This document shows, piece by piece, positions 44,960 to 53,679 of a stretch of 64,000 bases of DNA. Source of the stretch: Myxococcota bacterium (lineage in GTDB: Bacteria; Myxococcota_A; UBA9160; SMWR01); assembly GCA_022447545.1 (NCBI GenBank), contig JAKVBI010000007.1, forward strand, positions 52,129-116,128. The letters run 5' to 3'. Numbering within the stretch: the stretch's first letter is position 1; each line of letters opens with the position of its first letter. The notes under the pieces were generated by a model. That model had not been told where the DNA came from and did no database searches. It was given only the letters and a program-made list of their open reading frames with translations. The position numbers were made by a program, and so were the translations under genes.

Positions 44960-45859
44960 TTGTTGGGTTCCTTGCGAATCGTCGGACGCCTGCGCTGTCT
45001 TCTATCCTGTTTCGCCACGTTGGTTGCAGCAATCTCGACATGGGCCAGCCACCCAGAGTTGCTGGAATCGGACTTGACGGATGCCGAACTCATAGAGGAG
45101 ATCTCCAAATTTCGCTCTGGAGCGGGCCATGATTTTTCCTACGACCCCTCCTTCGAGGCTTTCGGTTCGACGGATTCCAGTGAACCTGACAGCAGCATGA
45201 AGCACTACCTCGCGCCGTTCGATCGCTTCTCCGGGGACCAGTCGACCATTCCCGTCTACGCACCCTTTTCCGGAGAGATCACTCGAGTGACGAATGAGAC
45301 CAATGGGACTCGAGTCAACAAACGGGTCGAAATCGAATCGTCCGTCAACTCAACTTACCTACTCGTATTGTTTCATTTGGATCTAGACGAGAAATACCCT
45401 CAGATCTACAACGATTGGCCTGCACATCTTTGGCCCGAGCACCTGCCAGATGATCCCAGCTACACGACGAGAACAGTTTCCGCAGGGGATCTGCTCGGCT
45501 ATGCGGACATGCGGGGGAGCAACGATTTCGATGTAGCGGTTCTCTGGACCGATACGGATGGCGACAGATACTGGATTTCCTACTTCGACCTGATGCCCGA
45601 TTCCATTTTTTCGGCTTACCAGGTTCGAGGGGCGACCCGCGCGAACCTGACGATCTCCAAAGCGTCACGGATTGCCGTTCCGGTCACCTGGTTCGGTGGT
45701 CGGAATGACGACGACTGGGTCACCCTTTCAAGCACTGCGACAGTGCCCATTCCGCTCTGGGTCGTATTTGCCGTTTCGCTTGGCGTAAGCCTTCAGGCTT
45801 TCGTGCTCTCTCGACAGAAGCAGAAAACATTGCGGAATTCTCGCCCAATGGCAGATTGA
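44960..45859 (+). CDS. Exported M23/LytM-like protein, degenerate, with C-terminal anchor
   Basis: About 299 residues. N-terminal signal segment LRCLLSCFATLVAAISTWAS. A beta-rich domain has GHDFSYD, IPVYAPFSGEITRV and SAGDLLGYADMRG, which follow the order of LytM/M23 peptidase motifs, but the final HxH is replaced by FDVAV, so catalysis is unlikely. The C-terminus VPIPLWVVFAVSLGVSLQAFVLSRQKQK is a hydrophobic anchor with a Pro-containing entry and basic end, similar in design to exosortase-type tails. The frame is open upstream to 44720 through the P450 end; GGGAAGGGG upstream of the TTG pair at 44960/44963 is the best start. Family assignment is tentative. Confidence 0.6.
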   Translation: MLGSLRIVGRLRCLLSCFATLVAAISTWASHPELLESDLTDAELIEEISKFRSGAGHDFSYDPSFEAFGSTDSSEPDSSMKHYLAPFDRFSGDQSTIPVYAPFSGEITRVTNETNGTRVNKRVEIESSVNSTYLLVLFHLDLDEKYPQIYNDWPAHLWPEHLPDDPSYTTRTVSAGDLLGYADMRGSNDFDVAVLWTDTDGDRYWISYFDLMPDSIFSAYQVRGATRANLTISKASRIAVPVTWFGGRNDDDWVTLSSTATVPIPLWVVFAVSLGVSLQAFVLSRQKQKTLRNSRPMAD

Positions 45860-45968
45860 GCTTCCATTCATTCGGCCGCCAAAAGATTGCACTCGGAACC
45901 GCCGGTAGCGCACGAGAGACTCGAATCGACCGGACCTTATGGCTCCGCACAAGCATCTCGCTGAACTT

Positions 45969-47303
45969 CTACGGCTCTGAATCCGATCCCACCTGCTGGC
46001 TCCGCAGCGTGGTTTCTCGGATTTCGAAAACACGCCGAGCTGCAAGTGCGAGGGCAGTCGCCAGTGTCAAGCCCCCGAAGGCTCCAATGGCAGGAACTTC
46101 AATCGACGTAAGATCGACAAAGGGTCCTTCGATCTCATAGGTGACCCCGTAGTTTCCGGTTGGCGTCGGTGCCCGCTGAGAGCTGAAGTAGAGCCGTTGT
46201 CCATCGGGACTGAGCGCAGGTCCCGTCAACTCAGTGGAGGAATGACCTGTGACCCGAACAATGGGCTTCACCGCACCTGTTGGAGTCAGAGCCACGATCT
46301 CGAGATTCCCGGCATCTTCAGCGACGTACACATCCCCAGCGCTCGAAACGAATACGTTGTCAGGCTGTGTGAGTTCGGGAGTCAGCGACGTCGAAGCGTC
46401 GTAGAGAATCTCGATCGTCTGCGAGGCCATGTCCAGCACCCAGACCCGATTGTCTCCCGTGGTGGCAAAATAGCAGAAACCTCCCTCAGCCCAGATTCCC
46501 TCACCCCGGTTGAAGGCCGTCGCCGACGGAACCTGGTAACGCGTGCCGGGGTAGGAAGAGGGCGTCGGATTGGGAACGACGTGCCATGCCAGTGGGCGCG
46601 TTTCACCGACAGTAATGTTTCCGTTGTTGTCAGGATCGAGGATCTCTGCCGCTTCCAACACCCCAGCCGACAAATCGCCTCTCACGTCTGGCCGAAACCG
46701 GTACAAGCGACCGTTCCACTCGTCCTCGGTCTGATAGACGTAATCCGTCACAGGGTCTACGGCAGCGGCTTCGTGCTTGAAACGGCCCAGGGCGGCTCTG
46801 CGAATCCCCGAGGAACCTGGAGACAGAGGATCGCATTCGTAACTGTAGCCGTATGAGACCTCCTCACATGAGATCCAGGTTTCCCAAGGAGTCGTTCCGC
46901 CCGCGCAGTTTCTCGAAGTTCCACTCAAGATCGAATAGACATCCAAAATCTCACCCGTCGAATCAAACTCGATGACGCGGACCCCGCCGTTTCCAGAGCT
47001 TCTTTCGCAGTTCGACGCATAGACCCAGCCTCCTCCAGGAGTGGCGAAGGTCGCACCTCCATCCGGCGCTGTATGCCAGGTCGTGGATGCACTGGGAACT
47101 GGCTTCTGATTTGCTACCGCGACAACACGAGAGGAGCACTCGGGTGGAAGCATCAAACCGTTGGCGTCGGCGGGTTGCAACGGACCCAGAGCGTCGGCGC
47201 CATAGGAGGACGCCCATGCGGTCCTCTTGAGCCCGGGCAGTTGGCTTCCCAACAAACCCATCCCCACAGCGCTACGCAGGAATGTCCGTCGTGATTGCTT
47301 CAA
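45969..47303 (-). CDS. PhoX/DUF839-like beta-propeller protein with Tat signal
   Basis: A 444-residue exported protein. It starts with a Tat signal, SRRTFLRSAVGMG. WETWISCEEVSYG, GRFKHEAAAVDP, YQTEDEWNGRLYRF and GIWAEGGFCYFATTGDNRVW match the PhoX (DUF839) propeller, whose founding members are Ca/Fe-dependent phosphatases. The later blades QPDNVFVSSAGDVYVAED and GPALSPDGQRLYFSSQR agree. The C-terminus has VPAIGAFGGLTLATALALAARR, a hydrophobic tail with basic end that typical PhoX lacks, so the protein may be surface-anchored. The TTG at 47303 with GAGGT seven bases upstream gives MKQSRRTF; the GTG at 47312 is too close to that site. Confidence 0.85.
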   Translation of the reverse strand: MKQSRRTFLRSAVGMGLLGSQLPGLKRTAWASSYGADALGPLQPADANGLMLPPECSSRVVAVANQKPVPSASTTWHTAPDGGATFATPGGGWVYASNCERSSGNGGVRVIEFDSTGEILDVYSILSGTSRNCAGGTTPWETWISCEEVSYGYSYECDPLSPGSSGIRRAALGRFKHEAAAVDPVTDYVYQTEDEWNGRLYRFRPDVRGDLSAGVLEAAEILDPDNNGNITVGETRPLAWHVVPNPTPSSYPGTRYQVPSATAFNRGEGIWAEGGFCYFATTGDNRVWVLDMASQTIEILYDASTSLTPELTQPDNVFVSSAGDVYVAEDAGNLEIVALTPTGAVKPIVRVTGHSSTELTGPALSPDGQRLYFSSQRAPTPTGNYGVTYEIEGPFVDLTSIEVPAIGAFGGLTLATALALAARRVFEIRETTLRSQQVGSDSEP

Positions 47304-47619
47304 GATCGACACCTCATATCAGAAATCGCACATCAGAGGCCGTCGGGTGGGCTCGGTCCAGATGCCGTCCGAATCGTGTGGTACATCCGAATCGCGTACT
47401 GGCGACTCACAAGCCGCTGCCGACCACTCGAATATTGTCGTACACGGTAATAGCGCGGTCAATATTTTGGAAACTCGTTGACTGACCAATGCTTTGGTTA
47501 CGAGTTGCGCATGGCGATTGAAATCGATGCCAATCAATTCGAAAAATCGATGTGACGTGCGGCTCTCGGCGCGATGATTTCAGAGCTTGGGTGTCGCGTT
47601 ATGGGGTCAAGTTATGGGG
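47304..47619. other. Intergenic region with an A/T-rich promoter-like stretch
   Basis: The region lies upstream of the PhoX-like gene and downstream of the SOUL gene, both on the minus strand. No convincing gene. Its right end carries the GTTATGGGGTCAA tandem repeat. Confidence 0.4.
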
Positions 47620-47623
47620 TCAA
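47598..47623. repeat. Tandem 13-bp repeat GTTATGGGGTCAA x2
   Basis: Two exact copies lie head to tail at 47598-47610 and 47611-47623, the second overlapping the stop codon of the SOUL gene. TGGGGTCA is a frequent core in REP-like or IS200/RAYT-associated ends of proteobacteria, so a small mobile remnant is possible. Confidence 0.6.
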
Positions 47624-48255
47624 GAATTGGGAGCGAGCTCGATATGGATTTCATTGCGCCGCAGAAACCAGGGCATGAACGGAGGGTCGTAACGCGCCCA
47701 CACGGGAGGAGCCCCTGAAGCCTCGAGGTTCTGAGCTTCAATCCATTCCATCAGCTCCTTCTCGTAGTGTTGGTACCTCGACGTCGACCAGAAACCGCTA
47801 TAGCGAATGGTTGCAACCCTGCGCCCGGATTCCTCGCGAAGCACGACACGGTCGTCATCCGGAGGCGGGAGCGTCGCCATGGAGTAGGCGCCTGGCATCG
47901 TAAACGTGACGCGATAGCGGCCTTCGACTGGCATCGTCGTCACCTCAGTTTCCAATCCGTCCACTTGGGGCGACTCCTGCGTAACAGGTGCCGTCATCGC
48001 AATAGACTCTTCGGTGGCATTTCCGCCAAAGATGTAGTCGGCCAGCCGACGAAAAGCGGTATTGCCCGCGTCTTCCTGAGTGCCTACGACCCAGGTTTCC
48101 GCGACGATACGAGGGCCATACGAGCGAACCTCATAGCGACCCTCGCTTCGTTCAACCTCATACGCCGGCTCTTCGATCGCTCGGCTGGCCGTCGCCGGCA
48201 TGGCAATCAATACGATGACCACCGCTGCTCTGACGAATCGATTTCGCTGTTTCAT
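47620..48255 (-). CDS. SOUL haem-binding family protein, exported
   Basis: A 211-residue protein with a signal peptide (FVRAAVVIVLIAMPATASRA). The SOUL domain shows EEPAYEVERSEGRYEVRSYGPRIVAET, FRRLADYIFGGNATEESIAMTAPVTQE and a C-terminal YDPPFMPWFLRRNEIHIEL. In eukaryotes SOUL/p22HBP proteins bind haem and porphyrins; bacterial ones are mostly uncharacterised. Full length for the family. AGGAGG six bases before the ATG sets the start. Its stop codon overlaps the TGGGGTCA repeat, so the last residues (LAPNS) may have been altered by it. Confidence 0.92.
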   Translation of the reverse strand: MKQRNRFVRAAVVIVLIAMPATASRAIEEPAYEVERSEGRYEVRSYGPRIVAETWVVGTQEDAGNTAFRRLADYIFGGNATEESIAMTAPVTQESPQVDGLETEVTTMPVEGRYRVTFTMPGAYSMATLPPPDDDRVVLREESGRRVATIRYSGFWSTSRYQHYEKELMEWIEAQNLEASGAPPVWARYDPPFMPWFLRRNEIHIELAPNS

Positions 48256-48594
48256 GTTCCGTCCTCCTTCGAAACTACCTATCGGTGGCGCCCGATACCC
48301 GCAGTGTAAAGTGCTGGACAGCCGAACCCGGCATGCGCTCGGGCATCTGAAATCGATTCGATCTCCTCACCGACTGACGCGAAAATGAGTCGCTTGCTTC
48401 TGACACGATGCATTTCCTCTGTCGTGGAAACCACTGCTTCCACAGGCGCTTTCCCGCGGGGAATGCCGATGGTTCACGATGACTGCCAGTACAGCTCCAG
48501 TCCATCCCAGATTCTCCGGAATCAGAAATGTTTTCTTCCAGTTTTTCTGGACTGAGTTCATAATCTAGTTGTTGGGTTTCCCTGGGAAGGAATC
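48256..48594. other. Divergent intergenic region, nothing recognised
   Basis: The region lies between the SOUL gene (minus) and a PEP-CTERM gene (plus). It must carry both promoters. Small minus-strand open frames here show no domain-like pattern. Confidence 0.4.
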
Positions 48595-49212
48595 ATGCGC
48601 ACGCTACTGCTGTTTTTGCTGACATTCGCTCTCTTCATGACTGGCTCTTCCACACAAGCCGTGACCATTCTGACCGGCAACCTCACGGCGAACGACCCCG
48701 ATGCCGAAGAGTTGAAGAGCGACCAGGAGTGGGGTCAGAGTTTCAAGGTTTCCTGGGGTTCTGCCTCGGAAGTGGTCCTCAACTGCGTGATGGTCAACAT
48801 GTTCCGTGAGAAGGACCGCAGTGGTAAGACCATTACTGCGTCCATCCGGTCGAGCTGGAATGGTGCATCCCTGTGGTCATCGACGATACCCCATGATTCC
48901 ATCGAGAAAGACAGCTCTGGGGACAAGAATACCCTTCACGAACTGGTGACGTTTTGGGGCTCTGACGTCACACTCTCGACCAATACTTGGTACTACCTTC
49001 GTCTGGATACGACAGCCAATAGCAAGCTCTGGGTTCATTTCGACAATGGTGGTTCCAGTTATTCTCCTGGGCACATGCTCAACAAGGACGGAGACAGCCA
49101 GGGCGGCGGGAAAGACCTCATCTTTGCCGTCCCCGAGCCCTCCGCTCTACTGCTTCTGGGTCTCGGGCTGACCGGTTTCGCGGCATCAAGGCGGACGCGC
49201 ATCCGGGCCTGA
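48595..49212 (+). CDS. PEP-CTERM exported protein
   Basis: A 205-residue protein with signal peptide (TLLLFLLTFALFMTGSSTQA) and PEP-CTERM tail VPEPSALLLLGLGLTGFAA then SRRTRIR. The ectodomain (QEWGQSFKVSWGSASEVVLNCVMVNMFREKD, TWYYLRLDTTANSKLWVHFDNGG) looks like a beta-sandwich of the choice-of-anchor kind. GGAAGGA before the ATG sets the start. Stand-alone gene; convergent with the octahaem cytochrome with a small hairpin between. Third PEP-CTERM protein of the window. Confidence 0.9.
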   Translation: MRTLLLFLLTFALFMTGSSTQAVTILTGNLTANDPDAEELKSDQEWGQSFKVSWGSASEVVLNCVMVNMFREKDRSGKTITASIRSSWNGASLWSSTIPHDSIEKDSSGDKNTLHELVTFWGSDVTLSTNTWYYLRLDTTANSKLWVHFDNGGSSYSPGHMLNKDGDSQGGGKDLIFAVPEPSALLLLGLGLTGFAASRRTRIRA

Positions 49213-49227
49213 TCGGTTCAAGCCCTC

Positions 49228-49241
49228 CGGATCGAAATCCG
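49228..49241. terminator. Weak hairpin between convergent genes
   Basis: CGGAT-CGAA-ATCCG is a 5-bp stem with a 4-base loop. It lies between the PEP-CTERM stop and the end of the cytochrome gene. Low confidence because the stem is short. Confidence 0.25.
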
Positions 49242-49248
49242 ACGAGCG

Positions 49249-51183
49249 CTACTCACGTAGATACACGACGCGATCATCTCGCTGAGATGCGAGAGACATG
49301 AAACGCTCGCCGTCAATACCATTGTCGTGAATGAGCGTTCCCGGACGCGGCTCGTTCTCGCGAGAGCGATGTTCCACCAGCCACCGGGCTCCCGCCGCCT
49401 GGGCGGCACGCTGCCGCTCCTCTTCGGGATCCATCGGGTCGTAACGTAGAGCGCCATAACCCGGCAGACTGCGCAGCGCCCGGCTGGCAACGACGCGAAC
49501 AGCGTCGTAGGGATCATTGAGCATCAGGTGCACCAGGTAGGGTGGAAGCCAATCGGTTCCAGAAGCCTCACGAGCCGCATCCCAGCCCATGCTCCAAGCC
49601 ATGAGAGCTCTCTGGCCGGCATCTCCCGTCAAAGTCCAAAGCACCGCGGCTGAAACCGACGACTGCTCCTCACTGAGTTTCGGCCCTGCAACCCCGTACC
49701 ACTCCTCCAGATGCTTTGCCGACCACCCCAGGCTGCGATCCAAATGGCACTGGTTGCAAGCATTGGGTCGGCCCGTCGATAAGCTCGTTTGAACCGAGGG
49801 ATTTTCGACCGTGTGGCTGCGAATGGCCTTGAGCAGCCCCCAGGTCGTGTAGGGCATGTGGCAGTTGTAGCAGCGGCTTCCCGAAGATTCGGGCGAATGG
49901 TGAGTGTGGGCCGAAATGTCGGCGCTCAATTCCGCATGACACCTCGTGCACGCCTCGTCACCTCCCTTGCCGGCCCCGAGTTGATCCACCGCCCACTCTG
50001 AGTTCGAACGGCGGTCGTCAGCCGCCTTGTGCATGCTGTGACAGGACAGGCATGAAAGCTCGCCAGTCTGGAAACAAGGAGACTCGAGTAGCCCGTTGTA
50101 TTCACGGCCCGACACTCGCACGACGCCATCGGACCAGAACCTCTCGTCCATGATCTCTGGTTTCTTGCGCAGTATCGACTGAAGCAGGGGCAGGTCGAGG
50201 TCATGGTGACGACGCAAGATGTGGCGGGAGTCATTGAGATCATCGCCAGGTCGATAACGAAAACCATTAGCGAGGAATCCGTTGAGTTCGCGATTTGTCG
50301 GGAACAAATAAACCCCGTGACATTGTCCACAGACCTCGGTCGAACGAAGCGGGTCGAGCTTCGCTGGGTTGACGATCGTGGGCTCTGGCTTATCGGTCAG
50401 ATGCTGCTGGTATCGCCGAAGCGGGTCTCGATTGATGCGAACGTGCTCAGCAGCCGGCCCGTGACACTGCTCGCAGGCGATTCCAAATTCCGTGGCGGCC
50501 GTATCAAATTGGTGCTCGTCAACCCTTCCCGGACGCGGATCCGTCACGTGACATCGGATACAGCCGTGATTCCACAACCCGAGCTCAGGATCGATCTCGT
50601 CAACCGGCGGCTTCAAGAAAATGGCTGGGCGGGGGATCCAGCGAGCCTCCTCACCCTCCACACCGAGCAGATAAACGAAGGGCAGCATGCCCAGGATCCG
50701 ACTTTGACCCGAGGCAAACCAGTAGACCTGCATGTGATGCGAACCCGTAACGAGAGCCAACGGCCGCTCGATGCGCGATTGCGGTGCCTCGGACCCCACC
50801 GCACTCGGCACCTCCATATCGACCCACACCTGGCCTTCGCGTTCAAACAATCGCATCCGGTAACCCGCCTGGTCGACGATCTGCCCATCGATTGGCGCCC
50901 GCACGGTTTCGAGGCTCGCCACCTGTGTCATGGTCCGGTGGTAGGAAGAGTGCCAGCTGTCGTATTGGGATGGGTGACAGCCTCGGCAGGTTCCTGACGT
51001 CACGAAGCTCTCCCCTGGAGATGCGACCGGACGATCTGGGTCAGCCAGCGCGTCATTCGCCTCGGCTACCGCCGTACAGGCGGCAATCACGAATAAAGCC
51101 ACCGACACTCCGAGCACGGCTGTACCGAAGCTCGATTTTCTGCATCTTCTCAACTGGCCCTCACGGGGTATCCATCGCTTCAT
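49249..51183 (-). CDS. Octahaem c-type cytochrome with C-terminal helical repeats
   Basis: An exported protein of about 644 residues: signal anchor FGTAVLGVSVALFVIAACTAVAEA, then eight CxxCH sites (CRGCH, CIRCH, CEQCH, CGQCH, CLSCH, CTRCH, CYNCH, CNQCH). The first is in TCRGCHPSQYDSWHSSYHRTM, a signature of a family with a cytochrome-c554-like haem core. The C-terminal third (LVHLMLNDPYDAVRVVASRALRSLPG) looks like HEAT-type repeats and has no haem. It ends FMSLASQRDDRVVYLRE. A periplasmic electron-transfer or reductase role is likely. The frame is open to 51516 but that part overlaps the divergent lipoprotein gene, so the ATG at 51183 is used. Confidence 0.9.
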   Translation of the reverse strand: MKRWIPREGQLRRCRKSSFGTAVLGVSVALFVIAACTAVAEANDALADPDRPVASPGESFVTSGTCRGCHPSQYDSWHSSYHRTMTQVASLETVRAPIDGQIVDQAGYRMRLFEREGQVWVDMEVPSAVGSEAPQSRIERPLALVTGSHHMQVYWFASGQSRILGMLPFVYLLGVEGEEARWIPRPAIFLKPPVDEIDPELGLWNHGCIRCHVTDPRPGRVDEHQFDTAATEFGIACEQCHGPAAEHVRINRDPLRRYQQHLTDKPEPTIVNPAKLDPLRSTEVCGQCHGVYLFPTNRELNGFLANGFRYRPGDDLNDSRHILRRHHDLDLPLLQSILRKKPEIMDERFWSDGVVRVSGREYNGLLESPCFQTGELSCLSCHSMHKAADDRRSNSEWAVDQLGAGKGGDEACTRCHAELSADISAHTHHSPESSGSRCYNCHMPYTTWGLLKAIRSHTVENPSVQTSLSTGRPNACNQCHLDRSLGWSAKHLEEWYGVAGPKLSEEQSSVSAAVLWTLTGDAGQRALMAWSMGWDAAREASGTDWLPPYLVHLMLNDPYDAVRVVASRALRSLPGYGALRYDPMDPEEERQRAAQAAGARWLVEHRSRENEPRPGTLIHDNGIDGERFMSLASQRDDRVVYLRE

Positions 51184-51342
51184 CGGGTCCACACAGTCAC
51201 ACGAGACTCGATCGATCCAAGCCCCGGAATTTACAGATCTTTCAACTTCCGCGTGCCATGCTTTGGCGAGCTCCGCATGGCGCAAGCGTGTTCCTTTATT
51301 GCTCAGGCCCCACTGGGATGAGTGTATTCTGTGACCGAATCC

Positions 51343-51774
51343 ATGGAGAAAACAACCTTGATCCAACGTTGCAAACGGTTCATCACAGCTCTCGCACTCG
51401 CTACTCTCGCGACAGCACCTACCGGCTGTATGACGGCATTTTCTGCCTTCCAGCCCGAGAACATCGGCGGGCCTACGATCGTAATCACCACCATCGATGT
51501 GGATGGTAATTCTCACAAACGAGTCTTATCCCCCATCGAAGAGGACGACCAATTGTTCGTTGCGGCGAACCACTGGCCGCGAGCCTGGTACCACCGCGCC
51601 CTCGAAAACCCGAACGTTCAGGTGACCCGAAACGGAAAAACCACCAACTACCGAGCCGTCCCGGTGAGCGAACAGGAGAAAAAACGCCTCCTGGACGAGT
51701 CCGGGTTTCCAATGATCGCCTACGTGTTCACTGGTTTTGCACCGCGTCAATTCCTGAGGCTGGATCCGCGCTAG
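51343..51774 (+). CDS. Ddn-like (DUF385-type) lipoprotein
   Basis: A 143-residue protein with signal segment FITALALATLATAPTGC, whose Cys is a plausible lipobox. The mature part (GNSHKRVLSPIEEDDQLFVAANHWPRAWYHRALENPNVQVTRNGKTTNYRAVPVSEQEKKRL) follows the Ddn/DUF385 split-barrel layout, including the W-Y-x-x-x-L-x-x-N-P block. Cytoplasmic Ddn proteins use F420; an exported lipoprotein version would face the periplasm, where F420 is not known to be available, so it may bind something else. It precedes the Baeyer-Villiger monooxygenase by 75 bases on the same strand. Confidence 0.7.
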   Translation: MEKTTLIQRCKRFITALALATLATAPTGCMTAFSAFQPENIGGPTIVITTIDVDGNSHKRVLSPIEEDDQLFVAANHWPRAWYHRALENPNVQVTRNGKTTNYRAVPVSEQEKKRLLDESGFPMIAYVFTGFAPRQFLRLDPR

Positions 51775-51849
51775 AGTGGGGTGGTCCAAGGACGGACCCA
51801 CTGAACGCAATGCTTCACCGAATCTGTCACCCATGAGCAGGGAATCGGG

Positions 51850-53661
51850 ATGAAGAAGACTGACGATATTCCCCAGAACTTCGATCCGGAATCGGTCCGA
51901 AAAAAGTACCTACAAGAGCGTGACAAGCGCCTCGTTGATGGCCGAGCCGAGATCCGCGACCTCCGAAACGATGAGCACTTTGCTCGGTACCGGAGAGATC
52001 CCTTCACCGAATACCAGGACCGCGAAGCCATGACCGATAGCGTCGATGTGGCGATCATCGGCGGAGGCATGGGCGGAGTGGTCGCGGGCGCACATCTTCG
52101 CAAAGCGGGAATTCGCCGCATCCGAATCATCGATGAAGCCGGTGGAATTGGCGGAACCTGGTACTGGAACCGATACCCCGGGGTCATGTGCGACGTTGAA
52201 TCCTACTCGTATATGCCCATGCTCGAGGATCTCGACTACATCCCCAAGAATCGATACGCGTTCGGGGACGAGATCATGGGGCACTTCCAAGCGATCGCGG
52301 AGAAATACGATCTCGTCTCAGATGCAATGTTCCACACTCGAGTCGAGCGAACCGAATGGGACGAGGCTTCTTCGCGCTGGCGCCTCAGCACCGATCACGG
52401 TGATGAAATCAGCGCGAAGTACGTTGTCATGGCTGTAGGCATCCTCAATCTGATGAAAATGCCGGCGATTCCCGGAATGGAGACGTTCCGGGGGAAGGCC
52501 TTTCATACTGCAAGATGGGATTTCGAATACACCGGGGGAAACATCCACGGCGGTCTGAACAAGCTGTCCGACAAAGTCGTTGGTGTCATTGGAACGGGCG
52601 CCAGTGCAATTCAATGCATCCCCCATCTCGCCGAAAGCGCCAAGAAACTGTTCGTCTTTCAACGAACCCCCTCCGCCATTGGAGTGAGGGGGAACCGACC
52701 GACCCATGATGATTTTTCCGAGGATCTCCGGCCTGGTTGGCAACGCGAACGCATGGAGAACTTCCAGGCGATTCTACTCGGACTTCCGGTAGAGACCGAC
52801 TTGGTGAAAGATGGCTGGACTAAGCACTTTGGCCCCACTCATCGCTACCCACGCGATCCGAGTTGGACCGACGCGGAATACGGAAGACGTCTCGAAGCAT
52901 TCGACTTCGAAGTGATGGAAGAGCACCGACAGCGAGTCGCTGACATAGTCCACGACCCAAAGACTGCCGACGTGCTCAAGCCGTACTACCGATACATCTG
53001 CAAACGGCCGTGTTTTCACGACGAATACCTCTCTGCCTTCAACCATCCGAACGTCGAATTGATCGACTGCCCGGCTGGCATCGAGCGTGTCACCGCGAAC
53101 GGTCCCGTTATCGAGGGGCGAGAATTCCCTCTAGATTGCATCGTCTACGCGACAGGCTTCGAGGCGGAAACCACCCCGTTCTATCGCAGAGCGGGTCACG
53201 ACATCTTCGGGCGCGACGGATTGCGGCTGGCTGACAAATGGGCCGACGGACCCAAGACGATGTTCGGGATCATGAGCCATGGCTTCCCCAATATGATCAT
53301 CATGCCGTGCCCCGGACAGCAGGCGGTCGTCACTGTCAGCCATACACTGATCACAGTGGAGGCTGGAGAGCATGTTGGCGCGATGATTGGGCAGCTGGAG
53401 CAAAAGGAAGTCTCCGTATTCGAAGTCAGCGAAGAGGCAGAAACGGAATGGTGTGAGACAATCCTCAGCACCCACATGAAAGCCAGCCCCATCATGGCAG
53501 CCTGCACTCCCTCACGGATCAATCACGAGGGCAACCCAAACGCGTTGAGTCCCCTCAGTGGCGCCTATGGAGGCGGCATGGGCGATTTCTTCGGATATAA
53601 GCAGCGCCTGGCCGAGTGGATAGACAGCGGCGAGTTGGCGGGGCTATTGCTGAAAAAATGA
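51850..53661 (+). CDS. Baeyer-Villiger monooxygenase (class B flavoprotein)
   Basis: A 603-residue FAD/NADPH enzyme that inserts oxygen next to a ketone to give an ester or lactone. The FAD motif GGGMGG is at residues 71-76, followed by GGIGGTWYWNRYPGVMCDVES. The BVMO fingerprint FxGxxxHxxxW is present as FRGKAFHTARW, and the NADPH motif is GTGASA. FATGFE-like VYATGFEAETT ends the second half. A 60-residue N-terminal extension before the FAD site resembles the steroid/cyclopentadecanone-monooxygenase group rather than the short cyclohexanone type. The ATG at 51850 is used. Expected substrates are cyclic or long-chain ketones; with P450s and SDRs (alcohol to ketone) nearby it would complete a ring-opening sequence. 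Confidence 0.94.
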   Translation: MKKTDDIPQNFDPESVRKKYLQERDKRLVDGRAEIRDLRNDEHFARYRRDPFTEYQDREAMTDSVDVAIIGGGMGGVVAGAHLRKAGIRRIRIIDEAGGIGGTWYWNRYPGVMCDVESYSYMPMLEDLDYIPKNRYAFGDEIMGHFQAIAEKYDLVSDAMFHTRVERTEWDEASSRWRLSTDHGDEISAKYVVMAVGILNLMKMPAIPGMETFRGKAFHTARWDFEYTGGNIHGGLNKLSDKVVGVIGTGASAIQCIPHLAESAKKLFVFQRTPSAIGVRGNRPTHDDFSEDLRPGWQRERMENFQAILLGLPVETDLVKDGWTKHFGPTHRYPRDPSWTDAEYGRRLEAFDFEVMEEHRQRVADIVHDPKTADVLKPYYRYICKRPCFHDEYLSAFNHPNVELIDCPAGIERVTANGPVIEGREFPLDCIVYATGFEAETTPFYRRAGHDIFGRDGLRLADKWADGPKTMFGIMSHGFPNMIIMPCPGQQAVVTVSHTLITVEAGEHVGAMIGQLEQKEVSVFEVSEEAETEWCETILSTHMKASPIMAACTPSRINHEGNPNALSPLSGAYGGGMGDFFGYKQRLAEWIDSGELAGLLLKK

Positions 53662-53679
53662 GACCGCCATATTCCAGAT

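Noticed and set aside
50203-50997. Plus-strand open frame over the octahaem cytochrome
   Set aside because: Shadow of the cytochrome gene, whose minus strand shows eight CxxCH sites.
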